This document shows positions 37,496-49,401 of a DNA stretch of 64,000 bases, piece after piece. The notes beneath the pieces were generated by a model. That model saw only the letters and a program-made list of their open reading frames with translations, did not search any database and was not told where the DNA came from. Position 1 is the first letter of the stretch; each line of letters opens with the position of its first letter. The DNA lies in NCBI GenBank assembly GCA_949130495.1, contig OX422219.1, forward strand, positions 267,639,111 through 267,703,110. The letters are read 5' to 3'. The position numbers and the translations under genes are program-made. This stretch comes from Sambucus nigra. Taxonomy: Eukaryota; Streptophyta; Magnoliopsida; Dipsacales; Adoxaceae.

Positions 37496-39548
37496 TGTGA
37501 CACCCCGCCTAATTAAATACCGAGCGATCACTCCTTTATTAAATTAAAATAGAGGTGAACAGTTGGTTCATTCTTAGCATCACTGTCGTAAAAATAACTT
37601 TTCCAATTTAAACACCCTAATTAATTAAGCTAAGTGTCAAAACCATTTTAGACATTACTTTCCAAATTCTATTTATAATCAATGATTTAAAACTTTACAA
37701 TAATTCAATATTAACGAATCACGCCACAATTATCCTGGAACATATAATCCAAATAATGTAAACATTCAACAACTAAATCCCAACAATTAAAACTTAAAGT
37801 AAAACATCCAGATAGTAATAAATCGCAAAGTGACAATACTAGAATAAAATGAATCATAATGTCCAATAAAAGAGCTGGATAATGGAAACGGGCGACACAT
37901 GCCCAACTGAATAAATATAATAAGAGTGGATTCAAATGAATGAAGTCGTCTAAGCAAGAGGCCTGCAACTCCCACCTAAGATGCAGCACGTTCCTTCCAA
38001 AGGATCCTATGCAAGACGCCCCTGTGGCTGGGCACCTATAATATATACATATATAGACAAGAGAGAAGGGAAAATAGAAACGGGTCAGAGCTCGATAGTG
38101 TAAATGATTTAAAATTTGATTAGCAAGAATTTAAAATGTTTACAGGCCAATGCAACAACATATTAGTGCGGCACTCTCTTGAGAATTTCCCACCTCTCTT
38201 CTAATGTGCACGCCTATCATACTAACCTTCCTAACGGTTTATCTTATCTTATCTTAAGTTTCTCGTAAGATTTAAACTAAACAATTCAACTGTTTAAGAA
38301 GTAAATTTCATTTAGTAACAAAGCTCTCATCTTAACCTTATTTATTAATAAAGTTTTCCAGAAATATACCATTATACTTTTCAAAACAAGTATATCCAAG
38401 TTGAAGTCATGATTCATTTCTAACTTACCATAGGCACAATAGGGAGTTCCAAATTTCATAAATTCATATATAAATTAAATACTCGTATCATATATATATT
38501 CTAACAGCACCCCACATAAAAATTATGGTGCGGGCTGTAACACCCCGCCTAAAATAATAACGGGTGGCCAGCCCTATACTATATTAAATCAGGAGTTTCA
38601 GATGGTCCAGTCTCAACATCAACTGTCGGTACAATATAATATAGGACTAACTACCCAATATCATATAGGCGAGATGTTAAAATTAAATAAAATGTGCAAC
38701 AGATAACAAACTAACACTACTAAAAAAAAGAAAGTTGCATGAAAGAAATAAGATAAATGGAATGCTAAAATAAAAATGAAATAAAATAGCTACCACGGAA
38801 TATACTATAAAAAGTAGACCCGAATAAGATGTCGGGTCACAGCCAATACAATAACTGGAATGGAATAAATATAAACATGTATAAATATCCCTTGGGAACA
38901 AACCCGATATACAACATGAATCCTACCTAGAATTTTGAAAGTAGGAGGCGACTACCAGATACGTCCCGCAACAGTTCGCACCTGTCACGGCTCCCAAGAC
39001 TCTGGATAGGAAGTCATCCGGCATCCATGCGGTAGGACACCTGTAATATTATATATATATACAGGCAGGGGAGAAAAGTAAATGGGTCAGAGCCCGAGTT
39101 GTGAAAATATTTAGCAAGTGTGTTAACCGTGCATAATAAAAATCGGTGCACTTATTTCATAATTAAAATGGGATCGCACTCTCGTGGAGCCCCAACTTAC
39201 CTCTCATCTAAAGGCGCGCACCTATTCGCGTCCTCAACTTTTATTAGTTAAATGACCCCCATTTATTAGGACAACCTAACTTAATCATAGGCCTAGCCTA
39301 TACCCACGAGATCTACCTTCCTATCATACCCCAAGATTCAACTCCTTTTCATCCACAGTTAAGTAATTATTTTTAATCATGAGTGCCCTATTAGGCTTAG
39401 TGGATTCCGGTTTATACTATAACAAATTAAAATTTAATAAGTTACCCAATATGCCTTTGGGTTGAAACATATGATTTAATTTCTAATTAATAAGAATGCA
39501 AAATCATAATTAACACAACTTCCCTCCAATTTCAACGTTGCGCTGCGT

Positions 39549-39950
39549 TTCGTGCGTGGGGTGTCTCGCAAAGCGAAATCCAAACAAGGAACCACCCCGT
39601 TACACTACTCCATGTCAACGTCGATCCTGGAGATCCATTATGCCACACATAAATATCGATAGAACTTCTCTCTACTCTCAACAATGTACTACATTTCGTG
39701 CGTGGGGTGTCTCGCAAAGCGAAATCCAAACAAGGAACCGCCCCGTTACACTACTCTTTGACAATGTCGATCATAGAGATCCATAATTCCGTACATACCA
39801 TAATTGGCAGAACTTTTCTCCAATCTCAACACTGCACTACGTTTCATGCATGGGGTGTCTCGCAAAATGAAATCCAAACAAGGAACCACCCCGTTACACT
39901 ACACCTTGACAATGTCGATCCTAGAGATCCATAATGCCATATATACAATA
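39549..39950. repeat. Three tandem ~147-bp repeats, each with a GCGAAATCCAAACAAGG module
   Basis: Modules begin near 39549, 39694 and 39842, spaced 145 and 148 bp. The sequence between them (GTCGATC..AGATCCAT..CATA...AACTTYTCTC) is also repeated, so the whole unit is amplified. In the first unit the outer arms GGGGTG and CACCCC flank TCTCGCAAAGCGAAATCC. Confidence 0.88.
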
Positions 39951-41125
39951 TAATACTACCACTACTACTAAAAATCCAATAATATCCTTGGGATGATGTA
40001 ACCGAAATATTCCTTAAATGCGATACATCAACCCCCGTCAATCCAGTACACCATAATCATCCAAGATGTACTCTACACAGATTCTATATCCTTTCATCGA
40101 TAGGATATATAAATATATATATAGGTATTTTATGCTCACCATATATATACATATACCAATCATCTATACCCATGACCAAGTGTACGTATTATATCTGATG
40201 TACAATGGACATGCACATAATCCACCTGGCTATATATATCGCCGATAAAACTGCATCAATGTTATCATCTTCCCAATGCCCGGCTCACGTAGAAACTGGG
40301 GACCACCTGGTGGGGATCAACGACACCCACCTCGTGATAACTCACACACACGACGTCCCGAGAAGCGGTCATAGCTCCATTAGCAATGAGACGAAACATA
40401 CCCACCACGTCTCATCCCAAAAATATATCTATCGTATAATAACACACCGGACGACTATAACCTGGGGAATATCCACACCCTGCTCTATATGCCAGGATTC
40501 TCACCCTCTGCGCGGAAACTTCCCAATGATAGCATGAGCGGGGTATGCTTAACCACATAAGTATATATATCGCTCACATGCGCAATATACATACATCCAT
40601 ATGATCCCATCATATGATCAAATAATAAACCATCATATACGGTTTAAATATCTATACCATGCATGTCCACAACAAAAATATATCCATATATCCAAATTTA
40701 TATGTAGATATATGTACATATATTCGCACATCGATACATCATTATATATACAAACTAATTCTCATTCATATGTATAAGATATATAAACCCGGCTATAAGT
40801 ATACATAATCCTCAATATACAAGCCGTCACCACAATTTCCTTTAAATTTACCTTGATATGTGAAAACAATCCCTCATTTGAAACATATTCATTCATTTTT
40901 CCTATGATGAATAGTCTCCCAAAACCATATGTATATATCTATACATATATATTCAACATTAGGGTTATCACCCAAGAGTTTGTGTAGGAATCCATCACTA
41001 CACATTTCATCCATATTCAAAAGTACATAGTTTCCTTTAGTACTATTTAACCATAGGCACATACATGACTTAATAGTCTAAAACCTCAAATTATTCCAAC
41101 CTCGTTTCACCTCGTTTCAAGTATT

Positions 41126-41881
41126 CACCCAGGGGTTAGTGATGAGGTGGTGTGGAATTCCAGTCGGGGTGGCTTCTCCATTGGGTCGGCTTTTATGGCT
41201 CTTAATATTATTCGTCCTGTGTTCAATTATCACAAGTTGATTTGGAACATCAATAATATCCAAAATGTGCTTTTAGTTTATGGATCATATGTAGGGATGC
41301 TCTTCATACGAGAGATAAACTTTTTAGCTGGGGTATTTCCAACAATAACTTGTGTTGCACTTGTGGCGAGGAGGTGGAGAACCGGGAACACTTGTTTATT
41401 GAATGTAATATTGCTAAAGAGGTATGGCGTAAGGTCAGATTTAAGAACCAGGAGGTCAGAGAGGCTTTTAACTGGGAGTGTGAGCTGGGGTTTGCTAATT
41501 CCGAATATGTGGGCAAGAGCTTCTATAATAGACTTAGGTGTCTATCCTTTTCCACCACTATCTACTGTCCTTGGATGGAGAGGAATGCGAGATTTTTCCA
41601 AGGAAAGGCCAAGAATAGTGATATGATTGTCAGAGATATTGTTGCTATGGTTTGTGTGAGGGCCTCAAAGTGGAAGAACAATAGGAGAAGCTTCACCAAC
41701 TGGATGGCATGTATGAACTGGGACATCCCCGAATCGGTGTTATCTTAGTTGGTTTGTTTTGTGTTTGGTAGATTGTGTCCTTGGGGGAATGCCCCTAGGA
41801 TTGTGGTTCTCCATTGATATTTGTTTGTAAGTAGCTTTCCTGAATTCTAATATACATAATTTTCCCAAAAAAAAAAAAAAA
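41126..41881 (+). mobile_element. 5'-truncated LINE (L1-type) with poly(A) tail
   Basis: A non-LTR element inserted in the element B 3' LTR. The + strand encodes the zinc-binding domain that follows RT in plant L1-type LINEs: CCTCGEEVENREHLFIEC (CX2C...H...C), then EVWRKV, with an upstream WNSSRGGFS segment in another frame. At least one frameshift separates the two parts, so it is dead. It ends in about 15 A at 41867-41881. The 7-bp duplication AAGTATT flanks it (41119-41125 and 41880-41886). The undisturbed target is visible in the partner LTR near 47104-47112. Confidence 0.88.
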
Positions 41882-42451
41882 GTATTGGAATCTCAATGGT
41901 TGTTTCACCACAATTTCGTGTGAACTATCCTAACTAGAATTTATGCTACCGCTTATTCTAATCGATAGTACGATCCCAAGCCGTTCCAAATTTCAACTAT
42001 GGTTCAATTAATCTTATGAACCCTTACTCCTATTGAGTTATTAATTGTTCCTTAGTCTAAACATTTCTAAGGATATGAGACCCCTCACTCTTTAAGAGTT
42101 CTCAACCTCACATCATCTTTATACCTTTTTATCTATAATTGGTATTCCCAACCTCAATGAGGTTTCCCCTCCATCTCCATATGCAACTCCAATACATACA
42201 TGGATACATTTCGCCCAAATTAACCTAAGGAGTCCCCAAAATCCTAATATGTGAGAAACTCCTTATATGTCTCTAAGAACATATCTTTTACATCATAAGA
42301 GAGGGCCCCAAATCAACAAACCCAATCAAAAAGAGCGAGAGATCATCCTAGAAAAACCCCATAAGACAGCCCATTAAGGAAGCCCCTAAGAATAAATTCC
42401 AAAAGAAAAAGGGGAAGAAAGAAATCCATGTTTTGGGCTAAAAACAGGGGA

Positions 42452-42575
42452 CCGGTCGACCGGTCACAGACACCCGGTCAACCGCGGGTCCATATTTTGC
42501 CTACGGAGAAATGCAGTAGGCTTTTCCCTTAAGGCGCGGTCGACCGGTCCCCACACCGCGGTCGACTGGCCATAC
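42452..42575. repeat. GGTCGACCGGTC palindromic-word array
   Basis: The words ACCGGTCGACCGGT, CACCCGGTCAACCGCGG, GCGGTCGACCGGTCC and CGCGGTCGACTGGCC occur within about 120 bp of the element B 3' LTR, 290-410 bp downstream (sense) of its GC donor-like site. The partner LTR carries the same array at 47674-47800 with point changes. Confidence 0.85.
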
Positions 42576-43337
42576 CAGATATTCTGGCCGATTTCCCTTT
42601 CTCAACAAACCCACGAAATTAATACCCTAAAACTTTCATTCTAATCCCCAAACATTCATCAAATCGTGATTTTAAGCCCATTAATCAACCCAAAGTTGAT
42701 CCCAACCATTTTTAATCCATTAAATCCATATTTAAACATTGATTCCAAGATTAAACCTAAAAATCTAGGTTTTGATGTTAATACCCAAAAATCCATTTCT
42801 TTAACCCGCAAATTATTAAATGAAATACACAAATAGCTATTTAGCAAGATTAAACACTTGCCTCAGGTTTGTAGAGGTTGGATCGTCCTCGATGTCGCGT
42901 TTGGGCCAGAAATCCCAAGCTTTTCTTCCTCTCTCTCTTCTTTTCTTCTTCTTTCTCTTCTTCTTTCTCCCTCTAGGGCTTTTTCTTTCTTTTTCTCTCT
43001 TTTCTCAAAGGAGAAGGCTTCATCCGTAAGCCTTAAATCCTTTAAAACAATAAACCTAAATTTTAAATGTTAATACACACTTTAAATGACTCGTTTACTC
43101 CAATTCGAGTCAACTGACTTAAAAATATTTCGGAGCCGAAACAAAACTCAATGACAGTCATTTGGACTACCTCGACCCTTCCGGGATCAATGGTACCCTC
43201 AAAATCCTCATCCGGAATACTTTACAACATCCTATATTTTTAGACTTAAATTCCCAAATTTAAAATTCTCCGATTTAAATTAAATTTTATTTTCCCAAAA
43301 TTTAATTTCTGAGTCTCAAAAATCGTGGGGTGTTACA

Positions 43338-43374
43338 ATCTTCCCCCCTTACAAAAATTTCGTCCGCGAAATTT
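43338..43374 (-). promoter_or_regulatory. Element B polypurine tract with adjacent hairpin
   Basis: On minus a GTAAGGGGGGAAGAT-type tract lies directly before the 3' LTR. A perfect 8-bp inverted repeat (43355-43374), arms AAATTTCG and CGAAATTT around TCCG, lies seven bases away. Confidence 0.85.
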
Positions 43375-44589
43375 AAAATACACATAGGACCTCAATAACA
43401 TCTAATCCTAACATCAACTCTTAGGATCACTATACCGATCCTTCCTGGTTCTCATGTCGAACCATATAAATTTAAAAATCACTAGCTACCCAGGGCGGCC
43501 ATACACCCTGTATCCGAGTTTCCACTCGTAGAATTATAATCAGGCTCCATTAGCCTCCAATTGCAACATAACCCTGGGCATTATAATCTATACCAACATA
43601 CTAAATATATATAAGTTCGAAAATTCCCAATGGTTGAACTCTCCTCAATTCGTGACACTAGCTACCTTCGTGCGGGGGAGGTCTCGCAAGCGAAATCCAA
43701 ACAAGGAACCCTCCCAATACACTACTGTGTATCTAGGTCGGGAATTGAGATTAGTTGAACCACGGCCTAAGTTTTACAAAAATATTTTCATAATTTTAGA
43801 TACTGCCCGAGGGCCTATACAACAATACGATATAATTTATATTCCGCGTCTTTCGACACGCCAAACAAACACCTTATGTTTAAAACACAAGGCCTCAACA
43901 CATACAACACTTCTAAGCACTACCTAGTTCTCAAAACTAGCACAACTAGGAGCTAAATTCTCTGCTCAAAATAAATCCCCTAAACTCTATACCTCTCAGG
44001 TATATAAAAAAAATTCCTCTACAGCACATCAACACCTTTCCATAAACTAAGTTCTCCCTCATCCTAGAAGGCGATACTCCCGATATTGGGACAACTCCAC
44101 ACACCTCACGTCAGGGAAAAGTCACCAACACCAGGCTTTCTAACAAAGGTTAACGGGTTTCTCAACCTAAACCTCCCAAGGACTACACTAACCTCTCCTC
44201 AGACTTTCCTTACTAAGCCCAAGGTTCGCCATTCGAGTACATTTTCCTTTCTTACTCAACCGCCGATAAATCACCTCGAACCACTGCTAGAAATCTCCTC
44301 AATATCTCCTCCAGAATCGAGGAAAACAAAACACCCTCGATTAAAGCATACCTAAAGTATGCTATGGGTATTGTACTTCTAATCATATCCTTCCCTAGAC
44401 GACAAAATCTAGGCGATGTCTGAAACGAAACAAGAGCAATCGTTATCAGAACATCAATCAAGTGAATATACTTCACAGAAGAAAACAACGCAGTGAACAC
44501 AACAGTCCTATTTGTAGGGCATTATGTCAAGAACGTTAACGGAAGAATACAGAAGGCTCGCACACATCCTAAGGACTTTAGAACCTGAA
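43375..44589 (-). other. Element B internal region without recognisable genes
   Basis: It holds one GCGAAATCC module (43667-43724) and the CCAGGGCGGCCATACACCCT block shared with element A. On minus, an 82-codon open stretch (44252-44500) begins about 90 bases after the primer site, but it matches no Gag motif I know. Confidence 0.65.
43667..43724. repeat. GCGAAATCCAAACAAGG module (element B internal)
   Basis: Outer arms GGGAGG and CCTCCC pair at all six positions, though their sequence differs from the GGGGTG/CACCCC arms of other copies. The core is TCTCGCAAGCGAAATCC. Confidence 0.85.
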
Positions 44590-44601
44590 GCTCTGATACC
44601 A
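44590..44601 (-). other. Element B primer-binding site
   Basis: The minus strand reads TGGTATCAGAGC two bases inside the 5' LTR end, an exact initiator-Met-type primer site. Confidence 0.92.
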
Positions 44602-45610
44602 TCTGTAACACCCCGCCTAAAATAATAACCGGTGGCCAGCCCTATACTATATTAAATCAGGAGTTTCAGATGGTCCAGTCTCAACATCAACTGTCGGTAC
44701 CATATAATATAGGACTAACTACCCAATATCATATAGGCGAGATGTTAAAATTAAATAAAATGTGCAACAGATAACCAACTAACACTACTAAAAAAGAAAG
44801 GTGCATGAAAGAAATAAGATAAATGGAATGCTAAAATAAAAATGAAATAAATAACTACCACGGAATATACTACAAAAAGTAGACCCGAAAAAGCTGTCGG
44901 GTCACAGCCAATACAATAACTGGAATGGAATAAATATAAACATGTATAAATATCCCTTGGGCACAAACTCGATATACAACATGAATCCTACCTAGAATTT
45001 TGAAAGTAGGAGGCGACTACCAGATACTTCCCGCAACAGTTCGCACCTGTCACGGCTCCCAAGACTCTAGATAGGAAGTCATCCGGCATCCATCCGGTAG
45101 GACACCTGTAATATTATATATATACAGGCAGGGGAGAAAAGTAAACGGGTCAGAGCCCGAGTTGTGAAAATATTTAGCAAGTGTGTTAACCGTGCATAAT
45201 AAATATCAGTGCACTTATTTCATAATTAAAATGGGATCGCACTCTCGTGGAGCCCCAACTCACCTCTCATCTAAAGGCGCGCACCTATTCGCGTCCTCAA
45301 CTTTTATTAGTTAAATGACCCCCATTTATTAGGACAACCTAACTTAATCATAGGCCTAGCCTATACCCACGAGATCTACCTTCCTATCATACCCCAAGAT
45401 TCCACTCCTTTTCATCCACAGTAAAGTAATTATTTTCAATCATGAGTGCCCTATTAGGATTAGTGGATTCCGGTTTATACTATAGCCAATTATAATTTAA
45501 TAAGTTACGCAATATGCCTTTGGGTTGAAACATATGATTTAATTTCTAATTAACAAGCATGCAAAATCATAATTGACACAACTTCCCTCCAATTTTAACG
45601 CTGCGCTGCG

Positions 45611-45970
45611 TTTCGTGCGTGGGGTGTCTCGCAAAGCGAAATCCAAACAAGGAACCACCCCGTTACACTACTCCATCTCAACGTCGATCCAGGATATCCA
45701 TTATACCACACATAAATATCGACAAAACTTCTCTCTACTCTCAACAATGTACTACATTTCGTGCGTGGAGTGTCTCGCAAAGCGAAATCCAAACAAGGAA
45801 CCTCCCCGTTACACTACTCTTTGACAATGTCGATCATAGAGATCCATAATGCCGTACATACCATAATTGGCAGAACTTTTCTCCAATCTCAACACTGCAC
45901 TGTGTTTCATGCGTGGGGTGTCTCGCAAAATGAAATCCAAACAAGGAACCACCCCGTTACACTACTCCTT
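45611..45970. repeat. Three tandem ~147-bp repeats (partner of 39549-39950)
   Basis: Modules begin near 45611, 45756 and 45905. The second has GGAGTG on the left and CCTCCCC on the right, where its homologue at 39694 has GGGGTG and CGCCCC. Confidence 0.87.
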
Positions 45971-47673
45971 GACAATGTCGATCCTAGAGATCAATAATGC
46001 CATATATACAATATAATACTACCACTACTACTAAAACTCCAATAATATCATTGGGATGATGTAACCGAAATATTCCAATAATATCCTTGGGATGATGTAA
46101 CCGAAATATATATATATAGGTATTTTATGCTCACTATATATATACATATACCAATCATCCATACCCATGACCAAGTGTACGTATTATATCTGATGTACAA
46201 TGGACATGAACATAATCCACCCGGCTATATATATCGCCGATAAAACTGCATCAATGCTATCATCTTCCCAATGCCCGGCTCACATAGCAACTGGGGACCA
46301 CCTGGTGGGGATCAACGACACCCACCTCCTGATAACTCACACACACGACGTCCCGGGAAGCGGTCATAACTCCACTGGCAATGAGACGAAACATACCCAC
46401 CACGTCTCATCCCAAAAATATATCTATCGTATAATAACACACCGGACGACTATGACCTGGGGAATATCCACACCCTGCTCTATATGCCAAGATGCTCACC
46501 CTCTGCGCGGAAACTTCCCAATGATAGCATGAGCGGGGTATGCTTAACCACATAAGTATATATATCGCTCACATGCACAATATACATACATCCATATGAT
46601 CCCATCATATGATAAAATAATAAACCATCATATACGGTTTAAATATCTATACCATGTATGTCCACAACATAAATATATCCATATATTCATATTTATATGT
46701 AGATATATGTACATATATTCAAACATCGATACATCATTATATATACAAACTAATTCTCGTTCATATGTATAAGATATATAAACCCGGCTATAAGTATACA
46801 TAATCCTCAATATACAAGCCGTCACCACAATTTCCTTTAAATTTACCTTGATATGTGAAAACAATCCCTCATTTGAAACATATCCAATCATTTTTCCTAT
46901 GATCAATAGTCTCCCAAAACCATATGTATATATCTATACATATATATTCAACATTAGGGTTATCACCCAAGAGTTTGTGTAGGAATCCATCACTACACAT
47001 TTCATCCATATTCAAAAGTACATAGTTTCCTTTAGTGCTATTTAACCATAGGCACATACATGACTTAATAGTCTAAAACCTCAAATTATTCCAACCTCGT
47101 TTCAAGTATTGGAATATCAATGGTTGTTTCACCACAATTTCGTGTGAACTATCCTAACTAGAATTTATGCTACCGCTTATTCTAATCGATAGTACGATCC
47201 CAAGCCATTCCAAATTTCAACTATGGTTCAATTAATCTTATGAACCCTTACTCCTATTGAGTTATTAATTGTTCCTTAGTCTAAACATTTCTAAGGATAT
47301 GAGACCCCTCACTCTTTTAGAGTTCTCAACCTCACATAATCTTTATACCTTTTTATCTATAATTGGTATTCCCAACCTCAATGAGGTGTCCCCTCAATCT
47401 CCATATACAACTCCAATACATACATGGATACATTTCGCCCAAATTAACCTAAGGAGTCCCCAAAATCCTAATATGTGAGAAACTCCTTATATGTCTCTAA
47501 GAACATATCTTTTACATCATAAGAGAGGGCACCATATCAACAAACCCAATCAAAAAGGGCTAGAGATCATCCTAGAAAAAACCCATAAGACAGCCCATTA
47601 AGGAAGCCCCTAAGAATAAATTCCAAAAGAAAAAGGGGAAGAAAGAAATCCAAGTTTTGGGCTAAAAATAGGG

Positions 47674-47800
47674 GACCGGTCGACCGGTCACAGACACCCG
47701 GTTGACTGCGGGTCCATATTTTACCTACGAAGAAATGCAGTAGGCTTTTCCCTTAAGGCGCGGTCGACCCGTCCCCAGACCGCGGTCGACCAGCCATACC
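47674..47800. repeat. GGTCGACCGGTC palindromic-word array (element B 5' LTR)
   Basis: Same array as 42452-42575. Several words have single changes, for example CCCGGTTGACTGCGGG for CCCGGTCAACCGCGGG. Confidence 0.82.
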
Positions 47801-49340
47801 AGATATTCTTGTCGATTTCCATTTCTCAACAAACCCACGAAATTAATACCCTAAAACTTTCATTCTAATCCCCAAACTTTCATCAAATCATGATTTTAAG
47901 CCCATTAATCAACCCAAAGTTGATCCCAACCAATTCTAATCCATTAAATCCTTATTTAAACATTGATTCCAAGATTAAACCTAAAAATCTAGGTTTTGAT
48001 GTTAATACCCAAAAATCCATTTCTTTAACCCACAAATTATTAAATGAAATACACAAATAGCTATTTAGCAAGATTAAACACTTGCCTCAGGTTTGTAGAG
48101 GTTGGATCGTCCTCGATGTCGCGTTTGGGCCAGAAATCCCAAGCTTTTCTTCCTCTCTCTCTTCTTTTTTTCTTCTTTCTCTTCTTCTTTCTCCCTCCAG
48201 GGCTTTTTCTTTCTTTTTCTCTCTTTTCTCAAAGGAGAAGGCTTCATCCCTAAGCCTTAAATCCTTTAAAACAATAAACCCAAATTTTAAATGTTAATAC
48301 ACACTTTAAATGACTCGTTTACTCCAATTCGAGTCTACTGACTTAAAAATATTTCAGAGTCGAAACAAAACTCAATGACAATCATTTTGACTATCTCGAC
48401 CCTTCCAGGATCAATGGTACCCTTAAAATCCTCATCCGGAATAATTTACAACATCCTATATTTTTGGACTTAAATTCCCAAATTTAAAATTCTCCGATTT
48501 AAATTAAATTTTATTTTCCCAAAATTTAATTTCTCAGTCTCAAAAATCGTGGGGTGTTACACGGGCATAATCTTCTATCCGATCCCCGTATTACTCGTAC
48601 TAAGAGAAGTACAAGTTCGGAATCACTCTCGAGCTGTATTAACACATACACAAATAATATTGAGGCGAAGCATAGATTCCAAGTCTATAAGAGGTTAGTA
48701 CATACCCTCACGTCTCTTAGGACCGTCTGGCCATCTATCAGATAGCCTGTACCAAGGATATATATCTTCTAGGGTACGAGTCAACATCCCCCATAAAGGT
48801 CCCATCGAGATAAGACTGTCCCAGTGCGGTAACCTCAGGGATAACAAGTAGCGCGGGCATGATTTTCACACGTATATAATATATGCATAAATACAGTCAT
48901 ATAAATATACTACTTTTACCATATCAAATTTAGGTTCATCTCATAACCCATAAGCATAATATTTATCCTTATTTCTCATTATTTAATTATCGCTTATAAT
49001 GGTTCATCTCTTACTTTAATTTGAGGGATTATTCCAACTCACTACGTAACACTCATGGACTCTATCCTCCAAAGTGTAGAATTCAGTAGGTACTCATCTA
49101 TTTTTCCAACGTAACTATTTTACGCGTCTTTCCTTTAATGCATAATTTCCTTGTCCCTTATATATAAATATTCCCAAAAATGTACATCTCGTCTTACATT
49201 AAAGGTCTCATAATTATTAATTAGTCCCACTGGTCTCCTATATCTCCCAAAATATTTTAATAAGGATGCCCAAATATTTCTACTCATTTAATTTGAATTT
49301 AACTATTTTCAAAGGGGAAATGTGAGTCTGCCAGAAGGGG

Positions 49341-49401
49341 TCGATCGATCGAGGGCTGGAGCTCGATCGATCGAAGCTCTAGGCTCGATCGATCGATCAA
49401 G
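49341..49401. repeat. TCGATCGA palindromic-word array
   Basis: GTCGATCGATCGAGGG, CTCGATCGATCGAAG and CTCGATCGATCGATCAAG lie in the interrupted LTR. Confidence 0.82.

Larger units (their letters stand above)
38536..43337 (-). repeat. Element B 3' LTR (contains a LINE)
   Basis: TGTAACACCCCGCC to GTGGGGTGTTACA. It holds three ~147-bp tandem repeats (39549-39950), the acceptor-like TTACAG|GTGTCC (AG 39041-39042), a GC donor-like site (GAG|GCAAGTG, first base 42861), a GGTCGACCGGTC array (42452-42575) and the CCTTCCGG box (43177-43184). A CT-rich tract near 42905-42990 lies in the presumed first exon. Confidence 0.88.
38536..48561 (-). mobile_element. Element B: complete non-autonomous Tekay/Del-like retrotransposon
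   Basis: The exact TSD CGGGC lies at 38531-38535 and 48562-48566. The sense strand is minus: 5' LTR 44604-48561, primer site 44590-44601, internal region of only 1266 bp, polypurine tract next to the 3' LTR at 43337, 3' LTR 38536-43337. The 3' LTR is longer because a LINE inserted into it. Removing 761 bp for the LINE plus one TSD leaves 4041 bp against 3958 bp in the 5' LTR; the 83-bp difference is explained by a deletion and a short duplication near 46060. There is no gag or pol. It represents a subfamily different from element A. Confidence 0.88.
44604..48561 (-). repeat. Element B 5' LTR
   Basis: Collinear with 38536-43337 but without the LINE. It has the three tandem modules (45611-45970), acceptor-like AG (45106-45107), GC donor-like site (first base 48085) and palindromic array (47674-47800). 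Near 46040-46110 it carries a ~37-bp tandem duplication (AATATC.TTGGGATGATG unit) and lacks about 120 bp present in the other LTR (around 40015-40110). Confidence 0.88.

Noticed and set aside
38683..38901. Open frames inside element B LTRs (also 44751-44966, 40205-40537, 46200-46532)
   Set aside because: They lie in non-coding LTR sequence, match no family, and differ between the two LTRs without regard for reading frame.
39538..40041. Overlapping open frames across the 147-bp repeats on both strands
   Set aside because: The frames shift between units and run on both strands. They are by-products of a repeated sequence with few stops.
42820..43073. Ser/Leu/Phe-rich open frames near the CT-rich tract (also 48044-48297)
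   Set aside because: They come from a CT-rich untranslated tract of the LTR and look like low-complexity artefacts on the antisense strand.
44590..44601. tRNA gene at the primer-binding sites
   Set aside because: Only the 12-16 bases complementary to a tRNA 3' end are present. No cloverleaf can be drawn around them.
23511..45970. Hammerhead ribozyme or retrozyme as an explanation for the repeated module
   Set aside because: The conserved hammerhead core (CTGATGA ... GAAA) is not present in the module on either strand.
38536..48561. Reading the two ~4-kb copies as separate solo LTRs or a segmental duplication
   Set aside because: A shared TSD, a primer site inside one copy and a polypurine tract next to the other show that they are the two LTRs of one element.
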